Positions 16,874 through 24,747 are shown, numbered from the stretch's first letter. The stretch: DNA of 64,000 nt from Flavobacterium praedii (GCF_026810365.1 NZ_CP113948.1:3497001-3561000); one strand, 5' to 3'. A program made the numbers and translations. Notes: generated by a model from the sequence alone, not told the origin.

Positions 16874-17091
16874 TTCTTAAAATTTAATTCGTTAAAAAAA
16901 GTCGCAAAATCACTATCCAATGCGAGGATTATTTTTTCCATAATTTCTATGGAGACATTTCTTTTTCCTTTTTCGATATCAGAAATATAAGTTCTGTCAA
17001 CATTTGAAATATTTGCCAAAAACTCAATAGAGAAGCCTTTTTGCTCTCTTAGTTCTTTTACTTTAAATCCGAATTTTTCCTTTATATTCAT
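16870..17091 (-). CDS. XRE-family controller (C protein) of the restriction-modification operon
   Basis: The 73-residue protein is a single helix-turn-helix domain: KVKELREQKGFSIEFLANIS, then NVDRTYISDIEKGKRNVSIE, the usual controller-protein pattern. It is the first gene of the minus-strand operon and overlaps the methyltransferase gene by 4 bp. C proteins usually delay endonuclease production until methylation is complete. Here it is in one operon with both enzymes, so control would act at the shared promoter between 17092 and about 17170. I did not find a clear C-box by eye. Confidence 0.85.
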   Translation of the reverse strand: MNIKEKFGFKVKELREQKGFSIEFLANISNVDRTYISDIEKGKRNVSIEIMEKIILALDSDFATFFNELNFKK

Positions 17092-17174
17092 AGCTCATAA
17101 AAATAGCTTCGTGAGGACAATTGACCTGCTTACAATTGTCCTCATTAAATAATAGTTTTCAACGTGTTTTCAGA

Positions 17175-17207
17175 CCAAAAAAAAACGCCAATCTTTCGAT
17201 CGGCGTT
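17175..17207 (-). terminator. Terminator of the threonine/serine exporter operon
   Basis: Stem 17184-17193 with 17198-17207 (one mismatch) around a TTTC loop; on the minus strand it is followed by a run of nine T. It lies 22 bp past the stop of the minus-strand exporter gene. Confidence 0.85.
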
Positions 17208-17228
17208 TTGAGTATAAAAATGTTTATT

Positions 17229-17750
17229 CTAATTTTCTTCTTCTAAGTTTTCGAGTTGTTTCTCGAGAACAGCATCAACTTTTATTCGCTTCACAGTTTC
17301 CTTACGGGTGATAAGCATCGGGATCGCAACTCCTGCGGCCAATGCCAAAATGATAAATAAAGCTTTTAGTCCATTGCTTGTTGTTTCAAAAAAAAGTTTG
17401 GAGTACAGTTCAGGATCCTTTTCGGCAGTCAATTCCATAACGCCTACCATGGCTTTATAGGCAAACAATCCCGGAATCATTGGGATTAATGCCGGTAATG
17501 CAAATGTCATTGGGGGCGCTTTTCTATAATGAGCCGCCAAGACACTCAAAAAACCAATGGTGCTGGATCCGCATAAGGCTGCAAATACCAATCCTATTTC
17601 TTGTGAAATCAAATAAAATTTAATCAATCCGCCAAGAGCAGCTATAATGTAAATAATTCCTAAAGTTCTACGAGGCACATTGAATAATACTGCAAAACCT
17701 ATTGCTGCACAACCCAGCCAAATTCCTTTTTCTAATAATACAAAATCCAT
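17229..17750 (-). CDS. Threonine/serine exporter, small subunit (ThrE C-terminal, DUF3815-like)
   Basis: A 173-residue membrane protein with about five hydrophobic segments: GIWLGCAAIGFAVLFNVPRR, GFLSVLAAHYRKAPPMTFAL and PALIPMIPGLFAYKAMVGVM. The last contains the PxIPGxxxY motif of the DUF3815 half of ThrE exporters. It works with the product of the upstream gene, from which it is separated by 1 bp. The complex would export threonine and serine across the inner membrane. Confidence 0.85.
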   Translation of the reverse strand: MDFVLLEKGIWLGCAAIGFAVLFNVPRRTLGIIYIIAALGGLIKFYLISQEIGLVFAALCGSSTIGFLSVLAAHYRKAPPMTFALPALIPMIPGLFAYKAMVGVMELTAEKDPELYSKLFFETTSNGLKALFIILALAAGVAIPMLITRKETVKRIKVDAVLEKQLENLEEEN

Positions 17751-17751
17751 T

Positions 17752-18525
17752 TTAGTGTAAATTAAAAATTAATAATGAAGTCATCAATCCTAAAGCAATG
17801 GCAAATGCAATAACAAGCACATTTACGCCTCTGGTGGTTCCGTTTAATATGTTACCGTCAATTAAATCGGAGAAAGAATTGATCATTGGAACTCCAGGAA
17901 TTAAGAACAATACTGAAGTGGATAGGGCATGAACGTAGGTTGCATCTGGATTCAAAAAAGAATATAGACCTACAGTAAAAGAGGAGGTTAGTGCTGCAAA
18001 ATAAACGCACAAATAGAAGTTAAATTTGAGCTTCATGGTTTCTTGTCTTGCATAAAGGCCTAAGAAACTCCCTAGGAAACAAATTATCATTTCGATTAAT
18101 TCTCCACCTAGAATTCTACAAAATGAAGCTCCTGCCAAAGCCACCAAAAACAAGACAGCAAATCTAGGGTATAAAGCTTTCCTGTCTAACGATTTCATTT
18201 CTTTGTTGATGCGTTCGACAGACCATTTTTCTTCTACAATTTTCCAACTCATGGTGCTGATATCGGCAATAAGGTTGAAGTTAAGATGCATGTTGGGCAC
18301 CCATTTTACACTGGTAAAGGTTTTGATTTTGTTTTGATAGGTCAAAGTAATCATTAAGGCATGATTGGTAATCATCAAATCAGAATCACAACCAAATGCA
18401 CCAGCTATTCTGCTGATCGTCATTTTGACACGTTCTGTATTGGCTCCAGAGACCATAAGCAAGGAACCTATTTCTAGGAGCATTTCTCCTAATTCATATT
18501 TATTGGGTTTTGCAATTACTTCCAT
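17752..18525 (-). CDS. Threonine/serine exporter, large subunit (ThrE N-terminal, DUF1212-like)
   Basis: The 257-residue protein has a soluble N-terminus with the family signature LLMVSGANTERVKMTISRIA, then LMITNHALMITLTY, and a membrane part of about five helices ending with LFLIPGVPMINSFSDLIDG. In Corynebacterium ThrE the two halves are fused; here they are separate genes as in many bacteria. First gene of a two-gene unit closed by the terminator at 17175-17207. Confidence 0.87.
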   Translation of the reverse strand: MEVIAKPNKYELGEMLLEIGSLLMVSGANTERVKMTISRIAGAFGCDSDLMITNHALMITLTYQNKIKTFTSVKWVPNMHLNFNLIADISTMSWKIVEEKWSVERINKEMKSLDRKALYPRFAVLFLVALAGASFCRILGGELIEMIICFLGSFLGLYARQETMKLKFNFYLCVYFAALTSSFTVGLYSFLNPDATYVHALSTSVLFLIPGVPMINSFSDLIDGNILNGTTRGVNVLVIAFAIALGLMTSLLIFNLH

Positions 18526-19221
18526 TTAAAAGTGGTTATTTATTATACCTTCAAATTTAAAAAATTAAGACCTTAAAAAAGATGATATTTCCCCATAAAA
18601 CGATAATTTATTTAGAAAATAAATAACAAGGCATTTCCAACGTTTTCGCTTGTTGTAAATTGTAAAAAAAAGATCATTTTGATTTGTTTTGACGGTTTTT
18701 GAACAGCCTTTTTACCGATTTTAAAAAGATTTTCCCAGTTTTAAAACTCAAAAAACGTCAGCAAAACGACTTTGGTTTGTCAAAAACGCATTTTTAGATA
18801 TGCTTTTTTATTGAATTCTTGATTTCGACTGCTATAAAATAAAGTTATGAGAATATTGAAAAAAAAATAAAACATTAAGGCTTTCATTTATCATAGAATG
18901 TAGTTTGCTCCCTTTTGAATACAAAACCGTTGATGCCCTACTATATCAAACAACAACTTTTTTTCAAACAATATCCAAATGCATTAAAACAAAATGAACT
19001 GCAAAAAAATTAAAACAAACTAGAAAATGAAATTATTCTATCGCTAGGCTACCAACAGTAAGGTCATCCAATTTAAAAACAATCATTTGTACAAAATAAC
19101 TATTAGCAATGCATTTATAATGAAAACTAATTTAAGAAAGACGTTTGATTGGGTTTTAATTTCTAAATTTGTACCTAAGTTAATAAACAAACAGGGAATT
19201 TAAATAAAAAATAAAAATAGT
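18526..19221. other. Long non-coding stretch upstream of trxA
   Basis: About 700 bases between divergent genes. I find no convincing coding region, tRNA or known repeat. The part at 18580-18800 is rich in short AAAACG/CGTTTT words but forms no long inverted repeat that I can see. A candidate trxA promoter is at 19144-19171. The length is unusual for this otherwise compact region. Confidence 0.5.
19144..19171 (+). promoter_or_regulatory. Candidate Bacteroidota promoter of trxA
   Basis: TTTG at 19144-19147 and TAAATTTG at 19164-19171 match the Bacteroidota -33 (TTG) and -7 (TAnnTTTG) elements. The spacer is 16 nt, shorter than the usual 19, so confidence is moderate. The predicted transcript would have a leader of about 45 nt. 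Confidence 0.5.
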
Positions 19222-19539
19222 ATGGCATTAGCAATAACAGATGCTACTTTTGAAGAAGTAGTTTTGAAATCGACACAACCAGTTATGGTTGATTTTTGGG
19301 CAGCTTGGTGTGGACCATGTAGAATGGTTGGACCAATCATTGACGAGATAAGTAAAGAATACGAAGGAAAAGTGGTTGTTGGTAAAGTAGATGTAGATGC
19401 TAACCAAGAATTTGCTGCAAAATACGGTGTTAGAAACATTCCAACTGTATTGGTTTTCCATAATGGAGAAGTAGTAGGAAAACAAGTAGGAGTAGCTCCA
19501 AAACAAACGTATGCAGATAGCTTAGACGCATTGTTGTAA
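19222..19539 (+). CDS. trxA: Thioredoxin
   Basis: A 105-residue single-domain thioredoxin with the redox motif WCGPC (Cys30, Cys33) after VMVDFWAAW, and the cis-proline loop RNIPTVLVF. It reduces disulfides in the cytoplasm with electrons from thioredoxin reductase. A weak hairpin with a T run follows at 19563-19595. Confidence 0.96.
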   Translation: MALAITDATFEEVVLKSTQPVMVDFWAAWCGPCRMVGPIIDEISKEYEGKVVVGKVDVDANQEFAAKYGVRNIPTVLVFHNGEVVGKQVGVAPKQTYADSLDALL

Positions 19540-19562
19540 TCGTAAGATTAAAATTTATATAG

Positions 19563-19595
19563 AAAGGTTTGGCGAAAGTCAAGCCTTTTTTTTGA
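19563..19595 (+). terminator. Probable terminator of trxA
   Basis: A stem of about 10 bp with G-T pairs (AAAGGTTTGG with TCAAGCCTTT) followed by eight T residues, just past the trxA stop. Confidence 0.65.
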
Positions 19596-19927
19596 TTTGT
19601 ATTTAAATCAATTTCTCAAAGTGATTTTCTATTTGCAATCTTTGTAACTATTCAGCCTAACAAAATTTTGACACAAATTTCACGAATTAGCACAAATTAG
19701 ATCCAATTAGAAAATAATATTTCACTAATTTGATTTACATTACTAATTTATGAAATTAAAACAACTGTTGTTTCGTCTAAATTTGTGCAATTTGCATCTG
19801 CTTTTATACAAAATCCTACATTAATTTCCTGAAAGCTGAATAGATCCCAATCTTCTAATTTTTAAATCTTTCAATCTTTCAATTTTTAAATCTTTTAAAT
19901 CATTCAATCTTTTAATACATTTGAAGG
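19596..19927. other. Non-coding spacer with short simple repeats
   Basis: No gene seen. It contains CACAAATTTCACGAATTAGC-like words at about 19671-19700, a type of degenerate spacer repeat, and a low-complexity stretch of TCTTTCAATCTTT/TTTTAAATC units at 19853-19920 immediately before the DUF58 gene. Confidence 0.5.
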
Positions 19928-20854
19928 ATGAAGATCGAATCGCAAATAGAAAAGATATCCAGTTTTCAGCATTTGGAGTTGTTGGCTAATCAAGTGGTGG
20001 AAGGTTTTATTTCGGGAATGCATAAAAGTCCGTTTCATGGATTTTCAGCCGAATTTGCCGAACATAAAGTATATAATATAGGAGAAAGCACCAAACACAT
20101 AGATTGGAAATTATTTGCCAAAACGGATCGTTTGTACACCAAATGCTTTGAGGAAGAAACCAACTTGAGGTGTCATATAATAATTGACAACTCTTCGTCG
20201 ATGCATTATCCTAAATTGAAGGACAATCAGCCCTTTTACGAGAGTAAAATAGGATTTTCGATATTGGCATCGGCAGTTTTGATGAATTTGTTAAAAAAGC
20301 AACGAGATGCTGTAGGTTTAAGTGTGTTTTCGGATCGTTATGAGTATTACGCACCAGAAAAAGGAAGTGATCGTCATCACCGAATGATATTGAACAAGCT
20401 CGAAGGTCTTTTGGAAACCACAAAAGAGAGTAAGCAAACCGATACTATTACGTATTTGCATCAAATAGCTGAAAAAATTCACCGCCGATCGATGATTATT
20501 TTGTTTACAGACATGTTTCAATCCGAAAATGAAGAAGCTCTTTTTAATGCCTTGCAACATTTAAAACACAACAAGCATAAAGTTGTTTTATTTCATGTGA
20601 TAGACAAAGAAACGGAGCTAAAATTTGATTTTGACAATGCTCCTAGAAAGTTTATTGATTTGGAAACAGGAGATGAGGTTGTCATTTTTGCTGATAATGT
20701 GAAGCAAGAATATGAAAAACAGGTGAGCGATTACTTCAAAAAGTTGGCTTTAACCTGTGCTCAAAACAAAATAAAGTACATTCCAGTGGGTGTTGATGAA
20801 AGTTTTGAAAAAATTTTAACGGCATACTTAGTTGAAAAACAAAAGTTTGGATAA
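19928..20854 (+). CDS. DUF58 domain protein (VWA-like, MoxR-associated type)
   Basis: The 308-residue protein has the DUF58 core: HKVYNIGESTKHIDWKLFAK, followed by the MIDAS-like HIIIDNSSSMHYP (DxSxS), and IILFTDMF. DUF58 proteins usually act with MoxR-type AAA ATPases in metal-cofactor or envelope-related chaperoning. No moxR gene is adjacent in this window, so the partner is elsewhere. No signal peptide or membrane segment is present. Confidence 0.85.
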   Translation: MKIESQIEKISSFQHLELLANQVVEGFISGMHKSPFHGFSAEFAEHKVYNIGESTKHIDWKLFAKTDRLYTKCFEEETNLRCHIIIDNSSSMHYPKLKDNQPFYESKIGFSILASAVLMNLLKKQRDAVGLSVFSDRYEYYAPEKGSDRHHRMILNKLEGLLETTKESKQTDTITYLHQIAEKIHRRSMIILFTDMFQSENEEALFNALQHLKHNKHKVVLFHVIDKETELKFDFDNAPRKFIDLETGDEVVIFADNVKQEYEKQVSDYFKKLALTCAQNKIKYIPVGVDESFEKILTAYLVEKQKFG

Positions 20855-20892
20855 ATCGGTCAAAAAATATTTAAAATTCTCTAATAAAAGGC

Positions 20893-20922
20893 TTGTGTAA
20901 ACGAAAATCTATTGTATCTTTG
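20893..20922 (+). promoter_or_regulatory. Promoter of the first tRNA-Asp gene
   Basis: TTG at 20893-20895, a 19-nt spacer and TATCTTTG at 20915-20922 exactly match the Bacteroidota primary sigma consensus TTG-N19-TAnnTTTG. The tRNA begins 19 bp further on. Confidence 0.85.
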
Positions 20923-20940
20923 CCACCGCAATAAAGCAGA

Positions 20941-21014
20941 GGTTTGGTAGTTCAGTTGGTTAGAATACATGCCTGTCACGCATGGGGTCGCGGGTTCGAG
21001 TCCCGTCCAGACCG
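20941..21014 (+). tRNA. tRNA-Asp (GTC), copy 1
   Basis: A 74-nt cloverleaf: acceptor GGTTTGG pairs with CCAGACC (one G-T pair), the anticodon stem-loop reads GCCTGTCACGC with anticodon GTC, and the T arm is CGGGTTCGAGTCCCG. CCA is not encoded. It is identical to the second copy 243 bp downstream and has its own promoter and terminator. Confidence 0.95.
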
Positions 21015-21025
21015 CAATATTGGGG

Positions 21026-21054
21026 AAAGCCTTTCGTAACAGAAAGGCTTTTTT
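21026..21054 (+). terminator. Terminator of tRNA-Asp copy 1
   Basis: Ten-base stem AAAGCCTTTC with GAAAGGCTTT around a short loop, then T residues. Confidence 0.85.
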
Positions 21055-21209
21055 GCCCAAATACGGTATCTAAAGCTAGTTGTGTTGTTTCTCGTCCATT
21101 ATGACGAGATCGGTTTGTAGTTAGACCAATGAAAAGCTTTCCACTTTGTGGATGGCTTTTTTGATTTTAGAGTGTTTGTTATTTTTTTTAAAGTTGTGTT
21201 ATAAAATAG

Positions 21210-21239
21210 TTGTGGATACGAAAATCTATTGTATATTTG
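21210..21239 (+). promoter_or_regulatory. Promoter of the second tRNA-Asp gene
   Basis: TTG at 21210-21212, a 19-nt spacer and TATATTTG at 21232-21239. The spacer shares ACGAAAATCTATTG with the promoter of the first copy, which shows the promoter was duplicated with the tRNA. Confidence 0.85.
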
Positions 21240-21256
21240 CACTCGCAATAAAACAG

Positions 21257-21330
21257 GGTTTGGTAGTTCAGTTGGTTAGAATACATGCCTGTCACGCATG
21301 GGGTCGCGGGTTCGAGTCCCGTCCAGACCG
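21257..21330 (+). tRNA. tRNA-Asp (GTC), copy 2
   Basis: Identical 74-nt sequence to copy 1, including the G-T pair in the acceptor stem. The duplication includes promoter and terminator words but the middle of the spacer has diverged. Confidence 0.95.
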
Positions 21331-21342
21331 CAACATATTGTT

Positions 21343-21374
21343 TAAAGCCTTTCCTAACGGTCAGGCTTTTTTTT
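21343..21374 (+). terminator. Terminator of tRNA-Asp copy 2
   Basis: AAAGCCT pairs with AGGCTTT, followed by T residues. It is a decayed version of the terminator after copy 1. Confidence 0.75.
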
Positions 21375-21701
21375 ATGCTTAAAAAACAACTGTTGCTTTT
21401 ATTAAACGAATGCATTTCAAAAGTTGTGAACTAAGAGAGATTCCATCAGATCCGGAAATTGCTTATTTTGTTTTCACGCAGATTTTGCAGATTTACGCAG
21501 AAAAAGGAGTGTAGAATGTGCTGATTTTGTGATTCCTTTTTTTTTTCTTTTTTTCTAAGTTTAATTCTTGACTTTTAAACTTAATCCAAAAGTTGGCAAG
21601 TTGACTATTTCTGAAAATCTACAATTATATAGAAATCCTTATTTTACTGGCTTTAGTGCATAAAAAAAAGCCTCTCAATTGCTTGAAAGGCTTGTAATCT
21701 G
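21375..21701. other. Non-coding spacer between tRNA genes
   Basis: No gene seen. A degenerate repeat of the type CACGCAGATTTTGCAGATTT lies at about 21475-21500. An imperfect hairpin with a T run on the minus strand (21665-21695; AAAAGCCTCTCAATTGCTTGAAAGGCTT) probably terminates the minus-strand tRNA transcript. Confidence 0.5.
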
Positions 21702-21775
21702 TGGTCCCACCTGGGCTCGAACCAGGGACCACCTGATTATGAGTCAGGTGCTCTAACCAGCTGAGCTATAGGACC
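21702..21775 (-). tRNA. tRNA with CAT anticodon (elongator Met or lysidine-type Ile)
   Basis: A 74-nt cloverleaf on the minus strand: acceptor GGTCCTA with TGGGACC, D arm TAGCTCAGCTGGTTAGAGC, anticodon arm CCTGACTCATAATCAGG (CAT), T arm CCTGGTTCGAGCCCAGG. CAT is read either as Met or, after conversion of C34 to lysidine, as Ile (AUA). The features visible here do not settle which. Confidence 0.93.
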
Positions 21776-21788
21776 GGTTAAGAGTTTG

Positions 21789-21819
21789 CAATATTACTAC
21801 ATTTATTTTATTGTTACAA
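21789..21819 (-). promoter_or_regulatory. Promoter of the CAT-anticodon tRNA
   Basis: On the minus strand TTG (21817-21819) and TAATATTG (21789-21796) with a 20-nt spacer, close to TTG-N19-TAnnTTTG with one mismatch, 13 bp upstream of the tRNA. Confidence 0.65.
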
Positions 21820-21911
21820 GTATTTTGGGGGTAGATTTTAATAATATTTCAGTATTAATCGCAAACGATTTGGAAGAAACTGATTATGAATATACTAATT
21901 CTTCCTTTTTT

Positions 21912-22313
21912 TTATTTTATTTCCTGACACAGTTCGATTAATACGCCATTTGTGCCTTTTGGATGCAAAAAAGCGACCCATTTATTGTCGGCTCCCTTTT
22001 TTGGGGTTTCGTTAAGGACGGTGAAACCTTCGGATTTGAGGCGCTGGATTTCGGTGTGGATGTCTTCTACGTCAAAAGCGATGTGATGGATTCCTTCTCC
22101 CTTTTTTTCAAGGAACTTGGCAATAGGGCTTTCGGGATTGGTGGCTTCGAGTAATTCTATTTTGTTAGGACCGTTCATGAAGAAAGATGTTTTTACACCT
22201 TCGCTGGCAACTTCTTCCTGCTTATAGGCGGGTGCGCCAAAGAGTTTTTCGAATAATAAATTCGATACTTCTAAGTTTTTGACTGCGATGCCAATGTGTT
22301 CTATTTTTCTCAT
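21912..22313 (-). CDS. mce: Methylmalonyl-CoA epimerase
   Basis: The 133-residue protein is a two-module VOC-fold enzyme: KIEHIGIAVKNLEVSNLLFE with metal ligand His in the first module, KIELLEATNPESPIAKFLEK, GEGIHHIAFDVEDI with the second His, and GVLIELCQ with the terminal Glu ligand. This matches methylmalonyl-CoA epimerases, which interconvert the R and S forms on the propionyl-CoA/succinyl-CoA route. The mutase genes are not in the window. Confidence 0.93.
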   Translation of the reverse strand: MRKIEHIGIAVKNLEVSNLLFEKLFGAPAYKQEEVASEGVKTSFFMNGPNKIELLEATNPESPIAKFLEKKGEGIHHIAFDVEDIHTEIQRLKSEGFTVLNETPKKGADNKWVAFLHPKGTNGVLIELCQEIK

Positions 22314-22368
22314 GGTGTGCTGTTTTGTGTTTTTTAAATAGTTTCATAGAGAAACCATCGCTTCTCTT

Positions 22369-22466
22369 TAGCTCTGATGGGAGGGAAAATCCTTTTGTCT
22401 TGTCCTCAAGCAAGACAAAAGATTGGAACCCCGATAGCTATCGAGGGGCAGGAACTTTGTCTCCTG
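22369..22466. repeat. Foldable spacer repeat, family CTGATGG...GCAGGA...CTCCT, copy A
   Basis: A non-coding unit with TAGCTCTGATGGGAGG at the left, an 11-bp hairpin of CTTTTGTCTTG with CAAGACAAAAG in the middle, the palindrome-like CCCCGATAGCTATCGAGGGG, and GCAGGAACTTTGTCTCCT at the right. The order of these words is shared with the element at 56608-56760 although the middle differs. Confidence 0.55.
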
Positions 22467-22530
22467 AAAAGCCTAATTTTCTGCTTCTAAATCATAAAAC
22501 AAATATAAAAAACTTTATGAGTTTATGACT

Positions 22531-22565
22531 TTGTAAGGTGGTCTCTCAAAAAAATAGTATTTTTG
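22531..22565 (+). promoter_or_regulatory. Candidate promoter of rbfA with very short or no leader
   Basis: TATTTTTG at 22558-22565 fits the -7 element TAnnTTTG and lies 4 bp before the rbfA ATG; TTG at 22531-22533 is the nearest -33 word, with a long 24-nt spacer. If real, transcription would start at or within a few bases of the start codon. Confidence 0.45.
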
Positions 22566-22569
22566 CAGG

Positions 22570-22962
22570 ATGGAAACAAATAGACAGAAAAAAATAGGTG
22601 GGGTGATCCAAAAAGATTTGGTTGACATTCTGCAAGGTGAAGTGAGAAAAAATGGAATTACGAATTTAATAATTTCAGTATCCAAGGTTGTTGTGACTAC
22701 AGATTTGTCTGTGGCGACGGTGCATTTAAGTATTTTTCCTCAGGAAAAAGCAGCGGAAACGTTGGTGGGGATTAAGGCTAATTCGACTTTAATTAAGCAC
22801 GATTTATCGCAAAGAGTGCGTTTGCAATTGCGCAAAGTGCCAAATTTGGTTTTCTTTATTGATGATTCTTTGGATTATATTGAGAAGATTGACAATGCCT
22901 TGAAAAATCAAGAAAATCCGATTGAGAATAGAGATTTGTTGGACAAACGCAGATTTCAATAA
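22570..22962 (+). CDS. rbfA: Ribosome-binding factor A
   Basis: A 130-residue RbfA: ETNRQKKIGGVIQKDLVDIL at the N-terminus, VVVTTDLSVATVHLSIFP in the KH-like core and RVRLQLRKVPNLVFFIDDSL towards the C-terminus. It assists maturation of the 5' end of 16S rRNA in the 30S subunit. The downstream permease gene starts 3 bp after its stop, so both are one operon. Confidence 0.95.
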   Translation: METNRQKKIGGVIQKDLVDILQGEVRKNGITNLIISVSKVVVTTDLSVATVHLSIFPQEKAAETLVGIKANSTLIKHDLSQRVRLQLRKVPNLVFFIDDSLDYIEKIDNALKNQENPIENRDLLDKRRFQ

Positions 22963-22965
22963 GAT

Positions 22966-24165
22966 TTGAATTTCCCTCTTTACATAGCCAAGCGGTATAT
23001 TTTTAGCAAAAGCAAAAATAATGCTATCAATATTATTAATCGTATTGCTAGTATGGGGATTGTTGTGGGAGCCATGGCGTTGTTTGTTGTGCTCTCGGTA
23101 TTTACAGGTTTGAAGGAATTTAGCCTTTCGTTTACCAATGATATTGACCCCGATCTTAAAGTAAGCAGCACACTTGGAAAATCTTTTTTTGTACTACCCA
23201 AACAGGAAAAAGAGATTGCCGCAATTGAAGGTGTTGCGCACTATTCTAAAATTGTTGAAGAACGGGTTTTGTTTACTTTTAACGGAAAACAAGAGGTTAC
23301 TTACTTAAAAGGTGTTGATGCTACTTTTAACACCGTTAGTGATTTTAATAAAAAATTATACAATGGGCAATGGCTAAAACCAGGCACGTATCAAGTGGTG
23401 GTGGGATATGGTATTGCTCAAAAGTTCTCGATGGGTTTGTTGGATTACAATAATGCCTTTGAGGTTTTTGTACCAAAACCAGGTAAAGGAACTATTGAAA
23501 ACCCTGCTCAAGCGTTTAATTCAACGGATGTTTTTCCGGTTGGGATTTATGCAATTAGCGAAGATTTGGATTCTAAATATGTGTTTGCCGATTTGGGCTT
23601 GGCACAGGAATTATTGGAATATAAAACCAATCAAATTTCTTCTCTTGAAATCAAATTAAAGAAAGGAGCTGATGAAGATGCCGTTATCGCGAAACTTCAG
23701 TCGATTTTCCAGAATAAAATTACTGTAAAAAACAAGGAACAGTTGAACGAAGCCTTGTATAAAATGCTTAATACCGAGAATATTGCGGTGTATTTGATTT
23801 TTACTTTGGTGATTATTGTGGCGCTTTTTAATTTGATTGGTGCACTTATCATGATGATTTTGGATAAAAAAGGAAACCTAAAAACCCTTTTTAATCTAGG
23901 TACGGATATCAAAGATTTGCGAAATATATTTTTACTGCAAGGAACACTGTTGAGTGTTTTTGGTGGAATTATCGGTTTGTTATTGGGTGTTGTATTTGTA
24001 GTATTGCAACAACAATACCAACTGATTATGATAACCCCTACTCTGGCTTATCCAGTAGTTTTTACATTAGAAAATGTAGGGATTGTAATGGCAACTATTG
24101 TCACACTTGGTTTTATTGCTTCGCTTATTGCAAGTAGTCGAGTGAGTAAGAAGTTGTTGGATTAG
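22966..24165 (+). CDS. ABC transporter permease, LolC/LolE-like (FtsX family), TTG start
   Basis: The 399-residue protein has the FtsX/MacB-type layout: one N-terminal membrane helix (IASMGIVVGAMALFVVLSVF), a long periplasmic domain (about 45-265) and three C-terminal helices. The N-terminus FPLYIAKRYIFSKSKNNAIN is the usual one for this flavobacterial family. The only start that keeps it is TTG at 22966-22968; the first in-frame ATG would lose 29 conserved residues. It probably extracts lipoproteins from the inner membrane. The ATPase partner is not nearby. Confidence 0.87.
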   Translation: MNFPLYIAKRYIFSKSKNNAINIINRIASMGIVVGAMALFVVLSVFTGLKEFSLSFTNDIDPDLKVSSTLGKSFFVLPKQEKEIAAIEGVAHYSKIVEERVLFTFNGKQEVTYLKGVDATFNTVSDFNKKLYNGQWLKPGTYQVVVGYGIAQKFSMGLLDYNNAFEVFVPKPGKGTIENPAQAFNSTDVFPVGIYAISEDLDSKYVFADLGLAQELLEYKTNQISSLEIKLKKGADEDAVIAKLQSIFQNKITVKNKEQLNEALYKMLNTENIAVYLIFTLVIIVALFNLIGALIMMILDKKGNLKTLFNLGTDIKDLRNIFLLQGTLLSVFGGIIGLLLGVVFVVLQQQYQLIMITPTLAYPVVFTLENVGIVMATIVTLGFIASLIASSRVSKKLLD

Positions 24166-24221
24166 AGATTTTTGATTATTGATTAATGATTTCTGGTTTT
24201 TGATTTTTTTTTAAATACCGA

Positions 24222-24524
24222 TTATGAAATCTGTAAAATTTTGTTAGGAATGTCTTCTTTTGTATGCCAAAACGCTAAGATTGAAACCTCATTATTTTCC
24301 CAAATATAATACAAACCATAACGAAATTTATTCAGCCAAAATATTCTGACTTTAGAATAACGGCATTGGAAACTTTCGGGCTTTTTTGCAATAGTTTTAA
24401 AACCTAATCGAATTTCCTTTTCTATTCGTTTTGCTAGAATGGTGCTTTTTGAAGCATAATTGGAAATTATATTTTCGATTTCAACCGCTGCATTTGTTTT
24501 TAAAAGGAGTTTATTATAACTCAT
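24222..24524 (-). CDS. RelE/ParE-family toxin
   Basis: The 100-residue protein fits the RelE/ParE family: AVEIENIISNYASKSTILAKRIEKEI for the helical hairpin and YSKVRIFWLNKFRYGLYYIWENNEVSILAFWHTKED for the strand core. It overlaps the upstream antitoxin gene by 11 bp, the usual antitoxin-first order. It would act by cleaving mRNA at the ribosome or by poisoning gyrase; which one is not clear. Confidence 0.82.
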   Translation of the reverse strand: MSYNKLLLKTNAAVEIENIISNYASKSTILAKRIEKEIRLGFKTIAKKPESFQCRYSKVRIFWLNKFRYGLYYIWENNEVSILAFWHTKEDIPNKILQIS

Positions 24525-24747
24525 ATTTAGATTTTAAGGAATCTAAAAAATCAAATGCATCAATTCCTGATCTAGGGTTTTCTTGATGTTCTAATAATCG
24601 TTTATCGAGTTCTTTTTTTTGATTTTCTGATAAAGAAACAGGCTCGATTTCGTGCAATATAAAATCCTTCACTTTCTGAATGATAGAAGCGTCATTGATG
24701 TTTTGAAGTAAATCAATTAAAAAAGATTTTTCGGTTTGAACACTCAT
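24514..24747 (-). CDS. Antitoxin partner of the RelE/ParE-type toxin
   Basis: The product is 77 residues from the ATG at 24745-24747 (MSVQTEKSFLIDLLQNINDA); an in-frame TTG 21 bp upstream is less likely. It is helical, with a C-terminal toxin-wrapping part (NQKKELDKRLLEHQENPRSG), similar in pattern to short addiction-module antitoxins. It overlaps the toxin gene by 11 bp. Confidence 0.75.
   Translation of the reverse strand: MSVQTEKSFLIDLLQNINDASIIQKVKDFILHEIEPVSLSENQKKELDKRLLEHQENPRSGIDAFDFLDSLKSKYEL

Noticed and set aside
18580..18800. Structured RNA upstream of trxA based on repeated AAAACG/CGTTTT words
   Set aside because: No long stem or conserved architecture could be drawn by eye.
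19853..19920. TTTTAAATC/TCTTTCAATC stretch before the DUF58 gene as a regulatory repeat array
   Set aside because: Units are irregular and low-complexity; similar words occur at 44160-44220, so this is probably common spacer drift.
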